Notes under the pieces: model-generated
What the model was told of the DNA's origin: nothing
Databases searched by the model: none
Seen by the model: the letters and a program-made list of their open reading frames with translations, nothing else
Part shown: positions 1 through 8,301 of the stretch, in pieces
How positions within the stretch are numbered: the first letter of the stretch is position 1
How the letters are laid out: each line of letters starts with the position of its first letter
NCBI RefSeq assembly: GCF_015277775.1
Contig: NZ_CP063849.1
Location: 2,728,001-2,792,000, forward strand
Direction of reading: 5' to 3'
Length of the DNA stretch: 64,000 nt
Origin: Paludibaculum fermentans
Lineage (GTDB): Bacteria; Acidobacteriota; Terriglobia; Bryobacterales; Bryobacteraceae
Position numbers and translations under genes: made by a program

Positions 1-122
1 CTCTCAAGTTATATTCAAGTATAACTCATCGGCAGCTCTGCACCTCGCCGGCGTGGATTCTCGTCGGCGCGAGCCCCCTCCAGAAGCCCCTCGACCGACC
101 ACTCCCACCCGCACAAATCAAG

Positions 123-164
123 CCCGCCGGGCAGCGAGGCTCACCACCTCAACTGCCCGGCGGC
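123..164 (-). terminator. Intrinsic terminator-like hairpin downstream of the OmpA gene
   Basis: An 11-bp perfect inverted repeat (124-134 with 153-163) lies just after the stop codon of the minus-strand OmpA gene. Inside the loop a second GAGG/CCTC pairing lengthens the stem. Read on the minus strand it is followed by a short T-rich tract (TTGATTTG). The poor T-run is the weak point. Confidence 0.55.
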
Positions 165-169
165 TCAGG

Positions 170-1747
170 TCAGTTTGAGCCCACAATGCCGATAGGCTCA
201 CCCGAAACCACCATCTCCACGCGGCGGTTTTTCAAACGCCCCGCCTCGTTCGAATTCGAGGCGACCGGATTGGCTTTCCCCAGTCCAGCCGCACTCACCG
301 TATCGGCAGGCACGCCCTGCCCGATCAAATACGCGCGCACCGAATTGGCGCGGCGCTCCGACAGCACTTGATTGTATTCTTCACTCCCGACGCTATCAGT
401 GTGCCCCTCCAACTCGATCTTCAATCCTGGGTAGGCGAGCAGGATGCCGGAGACCTTGGCCATCTTCTCCCGGGCACCCGGCTTCAGTTCGTACTTGTCA
501 AAGTCGAAGAGCACGTCAGCGATATTCACGATCAGGCCGCGAGCCGTCTCCTCGGTCTCCAGGACCGCGTTCAGTTGCTGGCGAAGCCGTTCCCTCAACT
601 GAGCCTTCTCTTTCTCGGCCTGCAGGCGCGCCTGATCGGCCTGCAGCCTTGCCTGGTCGGCCGCACTCGCGCTCGCTCGGGCTTCCGCCGCCTGGGCGGC
701 CAGAAGTCTCTGCTGCTCCGTGGCCGCGGCCCGGGCAGCGTCAGCCGCGGCCCGCTCTCGTTCGGCTCTCGCGGCAGCCAGGTCGGCTTCCCGTTTCGCC
801 GCTTCCGCCGCCGCCCGCTCGGCATCGGCCTGGGCACGGCGCTGCTGTTCCAGGCTGGCCTGCTCGACGGCTCGCTCCGCCTCCGCCTTCTGCAGGGCCT
901 GGGCCTCTTCATTCATCTTCCGGATCGTGATGATGCGCGCATCCTCGGCCATCTGCGCCGCTTCGCGCGCGTTCGTCTCCGACTCCTTTCGGTGGTTCCC
1001 ATGGTTCAGCAGGCCCGTGGCGTTCTCCAATCCGATCCGCGCTTTGTTGAACGTATCAGCCGCATACTGCTCGGCGCCCGCCAGCCGTGCGATCTCCACG
1101 GCGTTTTCCGCTTCGGCCAGTTGCAGCGGGCCCTTCGGATCGACCCGGACCGGCTTGTACTTACCCCGGTCGGCGACGTATTGCCCGCGTTTGAGAAGCT
1201 CGTACTTCGCCTCCACATCCTGGATCGTGCCCGTGGTGTCCTTTCGGACGAAATTCTCCGCGACCACGACATCGCTCGGCTGAGTCACGGCGAAGTACGG
1301 TTCGGCGGTCACAATGAGCGCGAAGCTCTGCAGATTGGTCGTGGAAAGCAGCTTCGCGTCATCGCCTTCCAGGACCACCTCGCCGATGTTGATGGCGCGG
1401 CCTTCCGGAGTGATCGCCCACATCACATAGGTCATGTACTCTGGGCCAAACTGGTTGGCGGCCGTCAGACGATCGAGGCGGGTCTCAATTTTAGTGGAGC
1501 CGAGTTCGCTCTTCACGGTCGCCTCACCTCGCGCAGCGGGCATCAACTCGGTTCCGCGGAAGTCGATCCTGGTGGTTCCCTTCCGATGGTGATAATTGAT
1601 CGCCTTCGTCGTGCGCGACACGACTCGAATGCGATAGATGGGGACGGACTCTGAAGAATCTGGCGGTGACGCCTGCGCCGCGGTGGGATTTGGAATCTGC
1701 GCCATCGCGGCGGCAATACTGGCCAGAACAGACAACACAATCTTCAT
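170..1747 (-). CDS. OmpA-family protein with long coiled coil
   Basis: This is an envelope protein of 525 residues. It begins with a signal peptide (about residues 1-26, ending near TAAQA). A globular N-terminal half follows, then an Ala/Glu/Arg-rich coiled coil (about 270-400). The C-terminal OmpA-like domain (about 400-515) has the motifs LFDFDKYELK and GHTDSVGSEEYNQ and the conserved LSERRA helix that binds peptidoglycan in the family. The role inferred is a periplasmic or outer-membrane protein anchored non-covalently to the cell wall, possibly spanning the periplasm through the coiled coil. The start is supported by an AGGAGGG Shine-Dalgarno about 10 nt upstream. It stands alone, with a hairpin terminator behind it. 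The N-terminal region is not recognised beyond its conservation-like composition. Confidence 0.93.
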   Translation of the reverse strand: MKIVLSVLASIAAAMAQIPNPTAAQASPPDSSESVPIYRIRVVSRTTKAINYHHRKGTTRIDFRGTELMPAARGEATVKSELGSTKIETRLDRLTAANQFGPEYMTYVMWAITPEGRAINIGEVVLEGDDAKLLSTTNLQSFALIVTAEPYFAVTQPSDVVVAENFVRKDTTGTIQDVEAKYELLKRGQYVADRGKYKPVRVDPKGPLQLAEAENAVEIARLAGAEQYAADTFNKARIGLENATGLLNHGNHRKESETNAREAAQMAEDARIITIRKMNEEAQALQKAEAERAVEQASLEQQRRAQADAERAAAEAAKREADLAAARAERERAAADAARAAATEQQRLLAAQAAEARASASAADQARLQADQARLQAEKEKAQLRERLRQQLNAVLETEETARGLIVNIADVLFDFDKYELKPGAREKMAKVSGILLAYPGLKIELEGHTDSVGSEEYNQVLSERRANSVRAYLIGQGVPADTVSAAGLGKANPVASNSNEAGRLKNRRVEMVVSGEPIGIVGSN

Positions 1748-2581
1748 GTGTGTTCAGCCCTCCTACCGTGGGAAATTAGCAATCGCCTCGCCACACACCG
1801 GAATTCAACAACTTCGCCCGGAAGAAAGGGCGGCATTCCCGGCAATTAGGCATATTTTGCCGAAGAGCGTTTGGGTGCGCGGGTGACTTGGAGCCGCTTT
1901 CTTCGTCTTCCGCTTTCCTATTAGGTGCCCGGAGATTCTCCCTTCTAGCAGTCTGTGGCGGAAGTCCCGCTAGCCGCGCGGCAAGGGCTTGCGAGCCCAG
2001 GGCGCGAAGAGCCGGCCGAACTAGTGCCGGCCACTCGGAGACCGGCTCGACACTGCCATGGGCCGCAACCCCTTGTCGCCCTTCGGGTTCGCTCCGCCGC
2101 CGGCCCTCCTCCCAGAAAAAGGCGACTCTCTTCGGAGCGGCTTCGAAATTGCACTTGGGCTGCCATTCTGGTACCGGCGGCGGTGCGAACGCGGCTGCGC
2201 GACTTCCGCCACAGGCTGCTAGCCGGTCGGGTTCCTCACCTGCGCTCAAGTGCATTCCGGCCCGCGTCCTGACCGAAGACTCTCCCAACTTCAGCCCCCA
2301 ACCCAGTGGACGCGACGTAATTTGGCTTCCCGCCCCCTTGCTCGCACACTCCGGTGGAACCGGGCCCAGTCTGTCCGATAGCCTCTCGCTTCATCAAGTG
2401 CGCTCACCACCCACGGCCTTCCAGCGTCATGCCGGCTTCACGCCCAGCCGTGGGCCCGGCACTCGCCCCTTGCACTCCACCCGGTCCGCTGCCTCGAATG
2501 GGACGAGCTCCAGCTCTCGAAGTCTCCGAGGGCGCGCTCGCACGCCGCCCGGCCCACAATCAACAAAATCAATAAAAATCC
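1748..2581. other. Non-coding spacer (about 830 bp)
   Basis: No open frame here has the strong third-position GC bias of the neighbouring genes. The longer frames (for example 1888-2589 on plus) give low-complexity Ser/Pro/Arg-rich translations on both strands. The stretch contains the inverted-repeat element at 1945-2222. The OmpA gene's promoter should lie at its left end. Confidence 0.6.
1945..2222. repeat. MITE-like element with 22-bp terminal inverted repeats
   Basis: The left end (1945-1966) begins CTAGCAGTCTGTGGCGGAAG. The right end (2201-2222) is its reverse complement with one mismatch in 22. The match continues inward with gaps (AGCCGCG is shared on both arms). The interior of about 235 bp has no convincing gene. 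No target-site duplication is visible at the borders. Size and structure fit a non-autonomous element or a large foldback repeat; which one cannot be decided here. Confidence 0.6.
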
Positions 2582-2610
2582 TTGCATGACTTAAAAAACT
2601 GAATTATTGT
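2582..2610 (+). promoter_or_regulatory. Sigma-70-type promoter for the DUF2089 operon
   Basis: TTGCAT (2582-2587) and TATTGT (2605-2610) are separated by exactly 17 bp, in an AT-rich patch that contrasts with the GC-rich surroundings. Transcription would start near 2617, about 25 nt before the first codon of the operon. Confidence 0.55.
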
Positions 2611-2640
2611 ATCCATAGAAGTTGAAATAATCGCATCCCG

Positions 2641-3027
2641 ATGAAGCCTCCACCCAAACCCACCTCCGACTGGCAGGACTTGCTCCGCATCGCCCAGGGC
2701 AGTCCGCTCCTCATTGAGCGGGTCGGCATCCCGGATAAGGGGATCACGGTCGAAGGCCAGTTCACCCTCCCCGAACTGGCCCGTCTCAGCCTGGAAGACC
2801 AGGTCTTCGTTGTCGCCTTCCTTCGTTCCCACGGCTCCATCAAGGAGATGGAGCAAACCTTCGGCGTCAGCTACCCCACCATCAAGGCCCGGCTCAACCG
2901 CATCTCCGGCCAACTGCAGTTCATTGAAACCAATCCGTCTCCATCCCGCGCGGAAGTGTTGGAGCGGCTCAGGGCCGGCGAAATCACCGCCGAAGAAGCG
3001 ATCCGCGCACTGGAGGCCCTGAAGTGA
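2641..3027 (+). CDS. DUF2089-family HTH protein with C-terminal SHOCT-like helix
   Basis: This small cytoplasmic protein (128 residues) matches the DUF2089 pattern: a ribbon-like N-terminus, the motif LARLSLEDQVFVVAFLRSHG, and the helix-turn-helix-like stretch KEMEQTFGVSYPTIKARLNR (about 60-85). Family members are predicted DNA-binding regulators. The usual Cys pairs of the N-terminal zinc ribbon are missing; the aligned segments read RIAQGSP and GIPDKG. The last 30 residues form a SHOCT-like helical hairpin (VLERLRAGEITAEEAIRALE), also present in genes three and four of this operon. It is the first gene of a tightly packed four-gene operon and overlaps the next by GTGA. No Shine-Dalgarno is evident. 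The regulatory role is inferred from family and fold. Confidence 0.85.
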   Translation: MKPPPKPTSDWQDLLRIAQGSPLLIERVGIPDKGITVEGQFTLPELARLSLEDQVFVVAFLRSHGSIKEMEQTFGVSYPTIKARLNRISGQLQFIETNPSPSRAEVLERLRAGEITAEEAIRALEALK

Positions 3028-3284
3028 CTCCCAACTTCGCCGTCCTCGGCATCGACACCCCCGGCTTCCACTGGCCCCAACTGTGGCTGCCCGTTTTTCT
3101 CCTGTGGATTCCGGTCATCCTGCTCTCACCCATCATCTTCCTGGCGCTTGTCGTCCTCTCCATCGCCGCCAGAACTAGCATCTGGCGCGTCATCGCCATC
3201 TTCTGGGCCATCCTCTGCAGCCTGCCCGGCACCAACGTCCACGTCAGCACCCAGCAGGCCCGTGTCGTGGTCCGCATCCTCTAG
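3024..3284 (+). CDS. Small membrane protein of the DUF2089 operon
   Basis: This 86-residue protein has two hydrophobic segments (about 18-47 and 54-70) and no recognised domain. It starts at a GTG that overlaps the preceding stop (GTGA), which implies translational coupling. The strict overlap and shared strand place it in the DUF2089/SHOCT operon. The likely location is the inner membrane. Function is unknown; it could be the membrane partner of the regulator encoded upstream. Confidence 0.75.
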   Translation: MTPNFAVLGIDTPGFHWPQLWLPVFLLWIPVILLSPIIFLALVVLSIAARTSIWRVIAIFWAILCSLPGTNVHVSTQQARVVVRIL

Positions 3285-3292
3285 AAACCGCC

Positions 3293-3556
3293 ATGCGAAA
3301 TGATCGCCACGCCATCCTCTCGCTCGTCGCTCTCGGCCGCATCACTCCGGCCGAGGCAGAACGTCTCCTCATCGCCTGCAACGCGGGTCGCGACGCCTTC
3401 GTGACCTTCGCTGCCTGTGTCGCAGCAACATTTTTCATCCTGATCCCGCACCAGGGCCTCGCCGCCCTCGTGCATGTGTCACGCGTCTTGCTGGCGGATG
3501 GTTCACTGCACCAAGTCATCACCTTCATCCAACATCTTTCGGGAGGAATCCAATGA
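3293..3556 (+). CDS. SHOCT-like helix plus one transmembrane segment
   Basis: The protein is 87 residues long. Residues 7-30 (ILSLVALGRITPAEAERLLI) repeat the SHOCT-like hairpin found at the C-terminus of the first gene and the N-terminus of the fourth. A hydrophobic segment follows at about 36-60. It sits 8 nt after the second gene and overlaps the fourth by ATGA. SHOCT-type helices are generally considered short oligomerisation modules; a membrane-tethered docking protein is the inference. No catalytic motif is visible. Confidence 0.75.
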   Translation: MRNDRHAILSLVALGRITPAEAERLLIACNAGRDAFVTFAACVAATFFILIPHQGLAALVHVSRVLLADGSLHQVITFIQHLSGGIQ

Positions 3557-4008
3557 ACGAAAATCGTCGCCAGATTCTGGAAATGCTCGCCGAGGGCAAG
3601 ATCACCACCGGCGTAGCCGAACGCCTCATCGCCGCTCTTGAGCCCGAACGCACTCCACCCGCCGGCGCACACTCCGGCGCCAGCGGCACCATCGTAAAAT
3701 CCCGCGCCAAATACCTGCGCGTGCTGGTCGAAGCCGACGAGTCAACAACCGGCACGAAGGGCCAGACCACGGTGAATGTCCGCGTCCCCATGCAACTGCT
3801 CCGTGCGGGCGTGCGCCTGGCCAGCCTCATCCCCGTCCAGGCCCACCAGCAGTTGGACGAAGCGCTCAACAGGCACGGCGTGCCTCTCACCCTTTCGCAG
3901 ATAAAGCCCGAAAACCTCGAGGAACTCATCGACCACCTCGAAGACCTCACCGTAGACGTCGACAGCTCCGCGGGCAACGCCACCAAAGTCCGCGTCTACT
4001 GCGAATAA
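3553..4008 (+). CDS. SHOCT-like domain protein, last gene of DUF2089 operon
   Basis: This is a soluble protein of 151 residues. The N-terminal helix pair (ILEMLAEGKITTGVAERLIA, residues 8-27) is again SHOCT-like. The remainder (about 50-151) contains VNVRVPMQLLRAGVRLASLI and an acidic stretch followed by VRVYCE. That arrangement resembles proteins annotated next to DUF4097-type adhesin or envelope-stress proteins, though the family is not certain. The start overlaps the previous stop (ATGA) and follows a good GGGAGGAA ribosome site. Nothing further in the operon follows it. Confidence 0.8.
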   Translation: MNENRRQILEMLAEGKITTGVAERLIAALEPERTPPAGAHSGASGTIVKSRAKYLRVLVEADESTTGTKGQTTVNVRVPMQLLRAGVRLASLIPVQAHQQLDEALNRHGVPLTLSQIKPENLEELIDHLEDLTVDVDSSAGNATKVRVYCE

Positions 4009-4249
4009 GCCAAGACCAGCTCCGCCAGGAACCGAGATCCCAATCGCACAAGAGGTAGGGAAACATATCCAATCAACCGCAATCCCCACTGGGAAGGACC
4101 GCCAACCGGAACCCCGTTTCGAGCCATTGAAGACCACTCACCGCGAGCTCAGCCGGTCCATTCCCCCCAGGGTGTTCCTCTCATTCGCAACACGCGCCCA
4201 CCGGTCCGAACAACCAGAACCGCCCGGAAAACACCGGAATTGCGCGGCA

Positions 4250-4510
4250 CCGGGACCGCCGTCACCGCGGTTCCAAGTCTTTTTGCTACATGTTTTCAAT
4301 CACTTGCGGACCGCCCAGACCTCCAGCCCTGGGACGTGGGCGTACACTCCTCCCACTGGATCTCGCGGTCTGTCCGCCTCCAGCCGATCTTTGACTCTCG
4401 AATCTCCACTCCTCCGCCGAAGGACTCTCTCACCACGGCTGGGAAGGGAGCGAATTCACTGGATTGAGGCCGGGCAAAGCGATTGCTTCCCGTTTCTTTA
4501 CCCGTCCGGG
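4250..4510 (+). repeat. Interspersed intergenic repeat, copy A
   Basis: Landmarks are TTTCAATCACTTGC (4294), GATCTTTGACTCTCGAATCT (4386), CCTCCGCCG, and a degenerate GGGCAAAGC box near 4472. The same landmarks appear in the same order and orientation at 19477-19728. In both copies the first two are exactly 92 nt apart. This copy runs directly into the tandem array. Confidence 0.65.
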
Positions 4511-4830
4511 ACCAATGCAAAGTCGAACTCACAGGCCTAAGGCCAGCCAGCCCGCGGCCCTCACAATCCACCGCTGCCGAGGGATCAAAGCCATCTCTTC
4601 CCGTTTCCTTCTCCTCCAGGACCAACACAAAGGCGAACTCACAGGCCTAAGGCTAACCAGCCCACGGCCTCACAATCCATCGCTGCTGAGGGATCAAAGC
4701 CATCTCTTCCCGTTTCCTTCTCCTCCAGGGAGCAACACAAAGGCGAACTCACAGGCCTAAGGCCAACCAGCCCGCGGCCCTCACAATCCATCGCTGCTGA
4801 GGGATCAAAGCCATCTCTTCCGGTTTCCTT
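4511..4830 (+). repeat. Three tandem copies of a 110-bp unit
   Basis: Units begin at 4511, 4621 and 4731. Each contains GAACTCACAGGCCTAAGGC, an AACCAGCCC segment, TCACAATCCA(C/T)CGCTGC and ends with GGGATCAAAGCCATCTCTTC (starting 4581, 4690 and 4801). Units two and three are almost identical; unit one is more diverged. The terminal box is shared with the interspersed repeats near 19.69 and 21.66 kb. Confidence 0.85.
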
Positions 4831-5069
4831 CCCCCTGCCGCCAATACCCGCCCTCTACCTATCCGGCGGCCTTGACCGCGACGGCCGGTCTGCCAACCTC
4901 TGATGGCGTGCCCCCTGACCCGCCACACCGATTCATCTCAGTTTCACCTGGATACGTCATACTCCGATGTGTCTCATCGGATGAGGGAATTGCGGGCGCA
5001 TCGCGCGACAGCGTGGCGGGCAGGCACGAGTATTCTCCCGATTGATGCATCTTGACGAGGGAGAATCGA

Positions 5070-6167
5070 ATGACAAAGACACCACTACTCGCCTTCGCGC
5101 TGTGCGCGGGTCAACTGGCCAGCCTGGGCAGGGCGCAGGAAGTTGTCGGCGGCCCCGCTGTCGTCAACCTTGGCCCCAGGACCGCGACCGTGATCTGGTT
5201 GGTGAGCGACTCTCAATCTACGCTGGGAGAGTCCCCGTCCGGCTTGAGCCTCAGCGCCAGGACCGTTCAGGTGCGCAAGACCGTCTACACGGGACTGAAG
5301 GCCGGAACCACGTATTACTACTCCACGCCCGCCGGAAAGGGGCACTTCAAGACGCCCCCGGCGCCTACCTCGGCCAAGACCTCGACCGACGCCGCGCCTG
5401 CGTTCACCTTCGTTGTTTATGGCGATGTTCGCACCAGGGATGACGTCCACGCACAGGTGATCGCACGCGCCCAGAAGTCCGACCCCGACTTCGTCCTCCA
5501 CACCGGCGACCTCGTGGCGGACGGCGCGGATACGGCGCTCTGGCCGAAGTTCTTCCAGATAGAGGCGCCCCTGCTCTCGAAAACCGCGTTCTATCCGTCA
5601 CTCGGGAACCACGAGAAGAATGACCCTCAGTTCTACGAGTTCCTCGACGTCAAGAACGGGTACTATTCTTTCAACTACGGGAACGCACACTTTTCCGTCC
5701 TCAACACGGACATTCGCAACGCCGGACAAGGCACCGAAGCCCAGGATCGCTACTGGAAGGAGCAGGTGGCGTGGTTGGAACAGGATCTGATCCGCAACCA
5801 GGGCGCCGACTTCAGGTTCGTCGCCGGACATCACCCCCCATTCACGGCGGTCAGCAACCGGCAGGGTGACAATGCCCACATGACGGCGCTGGTGCCCATG
5901 ATGGAGAAGTACAAGGTGACCGCCATGCTCAATGGGCATGATCACAACTATCAACGTTTCGAAAAGCAGGGCATCCAATACATCACCACCGGAGGCGGCG
6001 GCGCTCCTCTTTACAACGTGGATATGCCTCCGGCCTACATCACCCGGAAAGTCGAAAAGACCGAGAACTTCGTCCGGATTCGAGTCGTGGGCAAACGCGC
6101 CGTGGGCGAGGCGCTCGGCATCGACGGACGCGTCATCGACAGCTTCGAATTCAAAGCCGGACAATAG
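5070..6167 (+). CDS. Secreted purple-acid-phosphatase-like metallophosphoesterase
   Basis: This enzyme hydrolyses phosphomonoesters and acts outside the cytoplasm. The 365-residue product has a signal peptide (1-22, ending LGRAQ) and a fibronectin-like N-terminal domain (about 24-100). The calcineurin-type catalytic domain follows with YGDVRT, HTGDLVADG, LGNHEKN, VAGHHPPF and NGHDHNYQRF, supplying the dinuclear metal ligands. The ATG at 5070 was chosen over an upstream TTG because it is preceded by GAGGGA at 7-nt spacing and begins the signal peptide directly. It opens a phosphate-related neighbourhood with a PiT transporter, a phytase-like enzyme and a TonB receptor. The exact substrate is not determinable. 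Confidence 0.93.
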   Translation: MTKTPLLAFALCAGQLASLGRAQEVVGGPAVVNLGPRTATVIWLVSDSQSTLGESPSGLSLSARTVQVRKTVYTGLKAGTTYYYSTPAGKGHFKTPPAPTSAKTSTDAAPAFTFVVYGDVRTRDDVHAQVIARAQKSDPDFVLHTGDLVADGADTALWPKFFQIEAPLLSKTAFYPSLGNHEKNDPQFYEFLDVKNGYYSFNYGNAHFSVLNTDIRNAGQGTEAQDRYWKEQVAWLEQDLIRNQGADFRFVAGHHPPFTAVSNRQGDNAHMTALVPMMEKYKVTAMLNGHDHNYQRFEKQGIQYITTGGGGAPLYNVDMPPAYITRKVEKTENFVRIRVVGKRAVGEALGIDGRVIDSFEFKAGQ

Positions 6168-6278
6168 GCCGACTCCTCTTCGAAGGGCACTCCCGAACCG
6201 AAGCCCCAGGGACGAGTTAAAACATAACCTGGGCAGCCTGTGCGCCTCGCGCGGCGTAGTATAGCGGCAGGACACCCA

Positions 6279-6494
6279 ATGCACATAAAGGCGCTGTGTG
6301 AACCTTCCGTGATCTGCCAATCCCCAGGTTGCGAAGAGACGGCAACCGTCCTCGTGGTCTGCACGGTAATTCAACGAACCGAGGCGAAGCAACTGTTGGT
6401 CGCCTGCTGTGAGCGGCATCGCGGAGAGGTCATTGCCGCCGTGCGGCTCCGCTACGACGTGCAGCCCCTGTCAGCCGCGGCCGCCTCGAACTAG
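6279..6494 (+). CDS. Small Cys/His-rich hypothetical protein
   Basis: This is a possible 71-residue protein starting at ATG 6279, with AGGA 6 nt upstream. It has a CQSPGCEETA motif and, 30 residues on, ACCERHRGEV. The C-X4-C plus C-X2-H spacing resembles small zinc-binding proteins of the CxxxxC...CxxH type. It lies in the same direction as the flanking phosphatase and transporter genes. Function unknown; coding status is moderately supported. Confidence 0.45.
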   Translation: MHIKALCEPSVICQSPGCEETATVLVVCTVIQRTEAKQLLVACCERHRGEVIAAVRLRYDVQPLSAAAASN

Positions 6495-6672
6495 CCGCCC
6501 GGCCGATGTTGCTCCGAGAGCTGGAATCGGCCCCTCAAGCGTGCGCGCGGCGCGATCCACAACCAACCGTCTTGCGGGCGAATCATCCATCCGTTGCTGT
6601 TTTGAAACATGGAACCGATAAACTCGGAGATCGGCCATCTCAGCGGCCGCATGCGGCGGGGGAGTTTCCTCG

Positions 6673-8151
6673 GTGTCTCTTTTCGGCGAAGTACTGCAGC
6701 TCCATGCTGGCATCATCCTGCTTTTCGCTCTCGGCTTGGCCCTTGCCTTCGAGTTTGTGAACGGGTTTCACGATACGGCGAACGCGGTGGCCACCGTCAT
6801 CTATACCCATTCGCTGAAGCCCATGCAGGCCGTGGTCTGGTCCGGTCTCTGGAACCTGATTGGGGTACTCACCTCCTCGGGTGCGGTGGCCTTCGGCGTT
6901 GTCTCCTTGCTACCCGTGGAACTGGTCCTGAATGTCGGCTCAGCCGCTGGCTTCGCCATGGTCTTCTCCCTGCTGACATCGGCGATGGTCTGGAATCTCG
7001 GAACCTGGTACTTCGGTCTGCCCGCGTCGAGTTCGCATGCGTTGATCGGTTCCATCCTGGGCGTGGGCCTCGCGAACTCCGTCTTCGCGCACAGCCGCGT
7101 TTTTGGCGAAGGCGTGAATTGGGGCCAGGCGTATGAAGTGTTTGCTTCCCTACTCATCTCCCCGGTGCTCGGATTCGGACTGGCGGCGCTGCTACTGGTG
7201 CTGCTGAAGCGCCTCATCAAGCGGCCGGAGATGTTTCGCTCGGCGGAGCCAGGCAAGGCGCCACCGTTCTGGGTGCGGGCAACGCTGCTGGGCACCTGCA
7301 CCGGCGTCAGCTTCGCTCATGGGTCGAATGACGGCCAAAAAGGCATGGGGCTTATCATGCTGATCCTCATAGGAGTTCTGCCTGCCGCCTTTGCGCTGAA
7401 CCTGCAAGCGCCGGCAGCAGATCTTCAGGAGCTCCGGGCGGCCTCGCAGGCGTTGGATCAGGCGCTCGGGGACACCGCCGCCGATTCCGCTGAAGAGGCC
7501 CGTGGCACACTGTCCGCGTTTGTCCGGTCGACCGACCGCCCAGCCTCCACGACCCGGCCGGCCCTGCGTGCGGTGAACGCGGAAGTCCTGGCGCAGCTCA
7601 CCGGCCGGGGCACATTCACTGAGGTGCCTCGCGAGGCGCGCGCCACCTTGCGCCGGGATCTGTATCTCATCGAGCAATCGGTAACCAAGCTCGGCCTGCT
7701 GGGACAATTCGCCGAGCCCGCGAAGGAAGCCGTCAGGAAGAGATATGAGGCCGCGCTGAGGCCGGCCACGCGCTTCATCCCGTGGTGGGTCAAACTGGCC
7801 GTGGCCGTCGCCCTTGGTCTCGGCACCATGATTGGCTGGAAGCGCATCGTCGTCACCGTGGGGGAGAAGATCGGCAAGCAGCATCTATCCTATGCGCAGG
7901 GAGCCTCCGCCGAAATTGTCGCCATGGTGACCATTGGCGCCGCGGACGCCTTCGGGCTGCCGGTGAGTACAACGCACGTCCTCTCGTCCGGAGTGGCGGG
8001 CACTATGTTCGCGAACCGCTCCGGAGTGAACATGGGAACCTTGCGCAGCCTGCTGCTGGCCTGGGTTCTGACGCTGCCCGTCTGCGTCTTCATCGGAGCC
8101 GGACTTTTCGCCCTCGGGCTCAACATCATCGCCGCCGCGGGTACACGCTGA
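6673..8151 (+). CDS. pit: PiT-family inorganic phosphate transporter
   Basis: This is an inner-membrane low-affinity phosphate symporter of 492 residues. The two family signatures are present as NGFHDTANAVATV (about residue 30) and HGSNDGQKGMGLI (about 215); the second usually reads GANDA. Transmembrane helices fill both ends. They are separated by a long hydrophilic loop (about 245-370), typical of the family but rather Arg/Ala-rich here. The GTG start at 6673 follows a GGGGGAG ribosome site. Placement between a secreted phosphatase and a phytase-like enzyme suggests it imports phosphate released by them. Confidence 0.95.
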   Translation: MSLFGEVLQLHAGIILLFALGLALAFEFVNGFHDTANAVATVIYTHSLKPMQAVVWSGLWNLIGVLTSSGAVAFGVVSLLPVELVLNVGSAAGFAMVFSLLTSAMVWNLGTWYFGLPASSSHALIGSILGVGLANSVFAHSRVFGEGVNWGQAYEVFASLLISPVLGFGLAALLLVLLKRLIKRPEMFRSAEPGKAPPFWVRATLLGTCTGVSFAHGSNDGQKGMGLIMLILIGVLPAAFALNLQAPAADLQELRAASQALDQALGDTAADSAEEARGTLSAFVRSTDRPASTTRPALRAVNAEVLAQLTGRGTFTEVPREARATLRRDLYLIEQSVTKLGLLGQFAEPAKEAVRKRYEAALRPATRFIPWWVKLAVAVALGLGTMIGWKRIVVTVGEKIGKQHLSYAQGASAEIVAMVTIGAADAFGLPVSTTHVLSSGVAGTMFANRSGVNMGTLRSLLLAWVLTLPVCVFIGAGLFALGLNIIAAAGTR

Positions 8152-8301
8152 CGGCCATGGAACCCACGGCCGGCCAGCTTCTTATTGTTGCGGCGTCCCC
8201 CGCCCGGCACGCCCCGGCAACAGGCTTCCATCACGAATTCGCCATCTACTTCCTGCCCTGTCCACAAGCCGCGGCCTGCCGCGCCCCCTTCCGGAGTCCC
8301 C

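Larger units (their letters stand above)
4009..5069. other. Repeat-rich non-coding spacer (about 1.06 kb)
   Basis: No frame looks coding. The stretch is occupied by an interspersed repeat (4250-4510) and a tandem array of 110-bp units (4511-4830). The last 240 bp form the upstream region of the phosphatase gene. A weak 7-4-7 direct repeat (4930-4947, GATTCAT/GTTTCAC) is present there. Confidence 0.6.

Noticed and set aside
368-1654. Long plus-strand frame opposite the OmpA gene
   Set aside because: It is the reverse-complement shadow of a coiled-coil gene with strong GC bias. Its translation is Arg/Leu-rich with no domain, whereas the minus frame has signal peptide and OmpA motifs.
1888-2589. 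233-codon plus frame
   Set aside because: Low-complexity Ser/Pro/Arg translation with several equally long frames on both strands, no ribosome site, and it runs through the inverted-repeat element.
4511-4830. CRISPR array
   Set aside because: Only three units of 110 bp that are alike along their whole length, with no short repeat plus unique spacer pattern and no cas genes.
6252-6300. tRNA-like start (AGTATAGCGGCAGGACACC)
   Set aside because: Resembles a tRNA D-arm by eye, but no anticodon arm, T-arm or acceptor pairing can be built around it.
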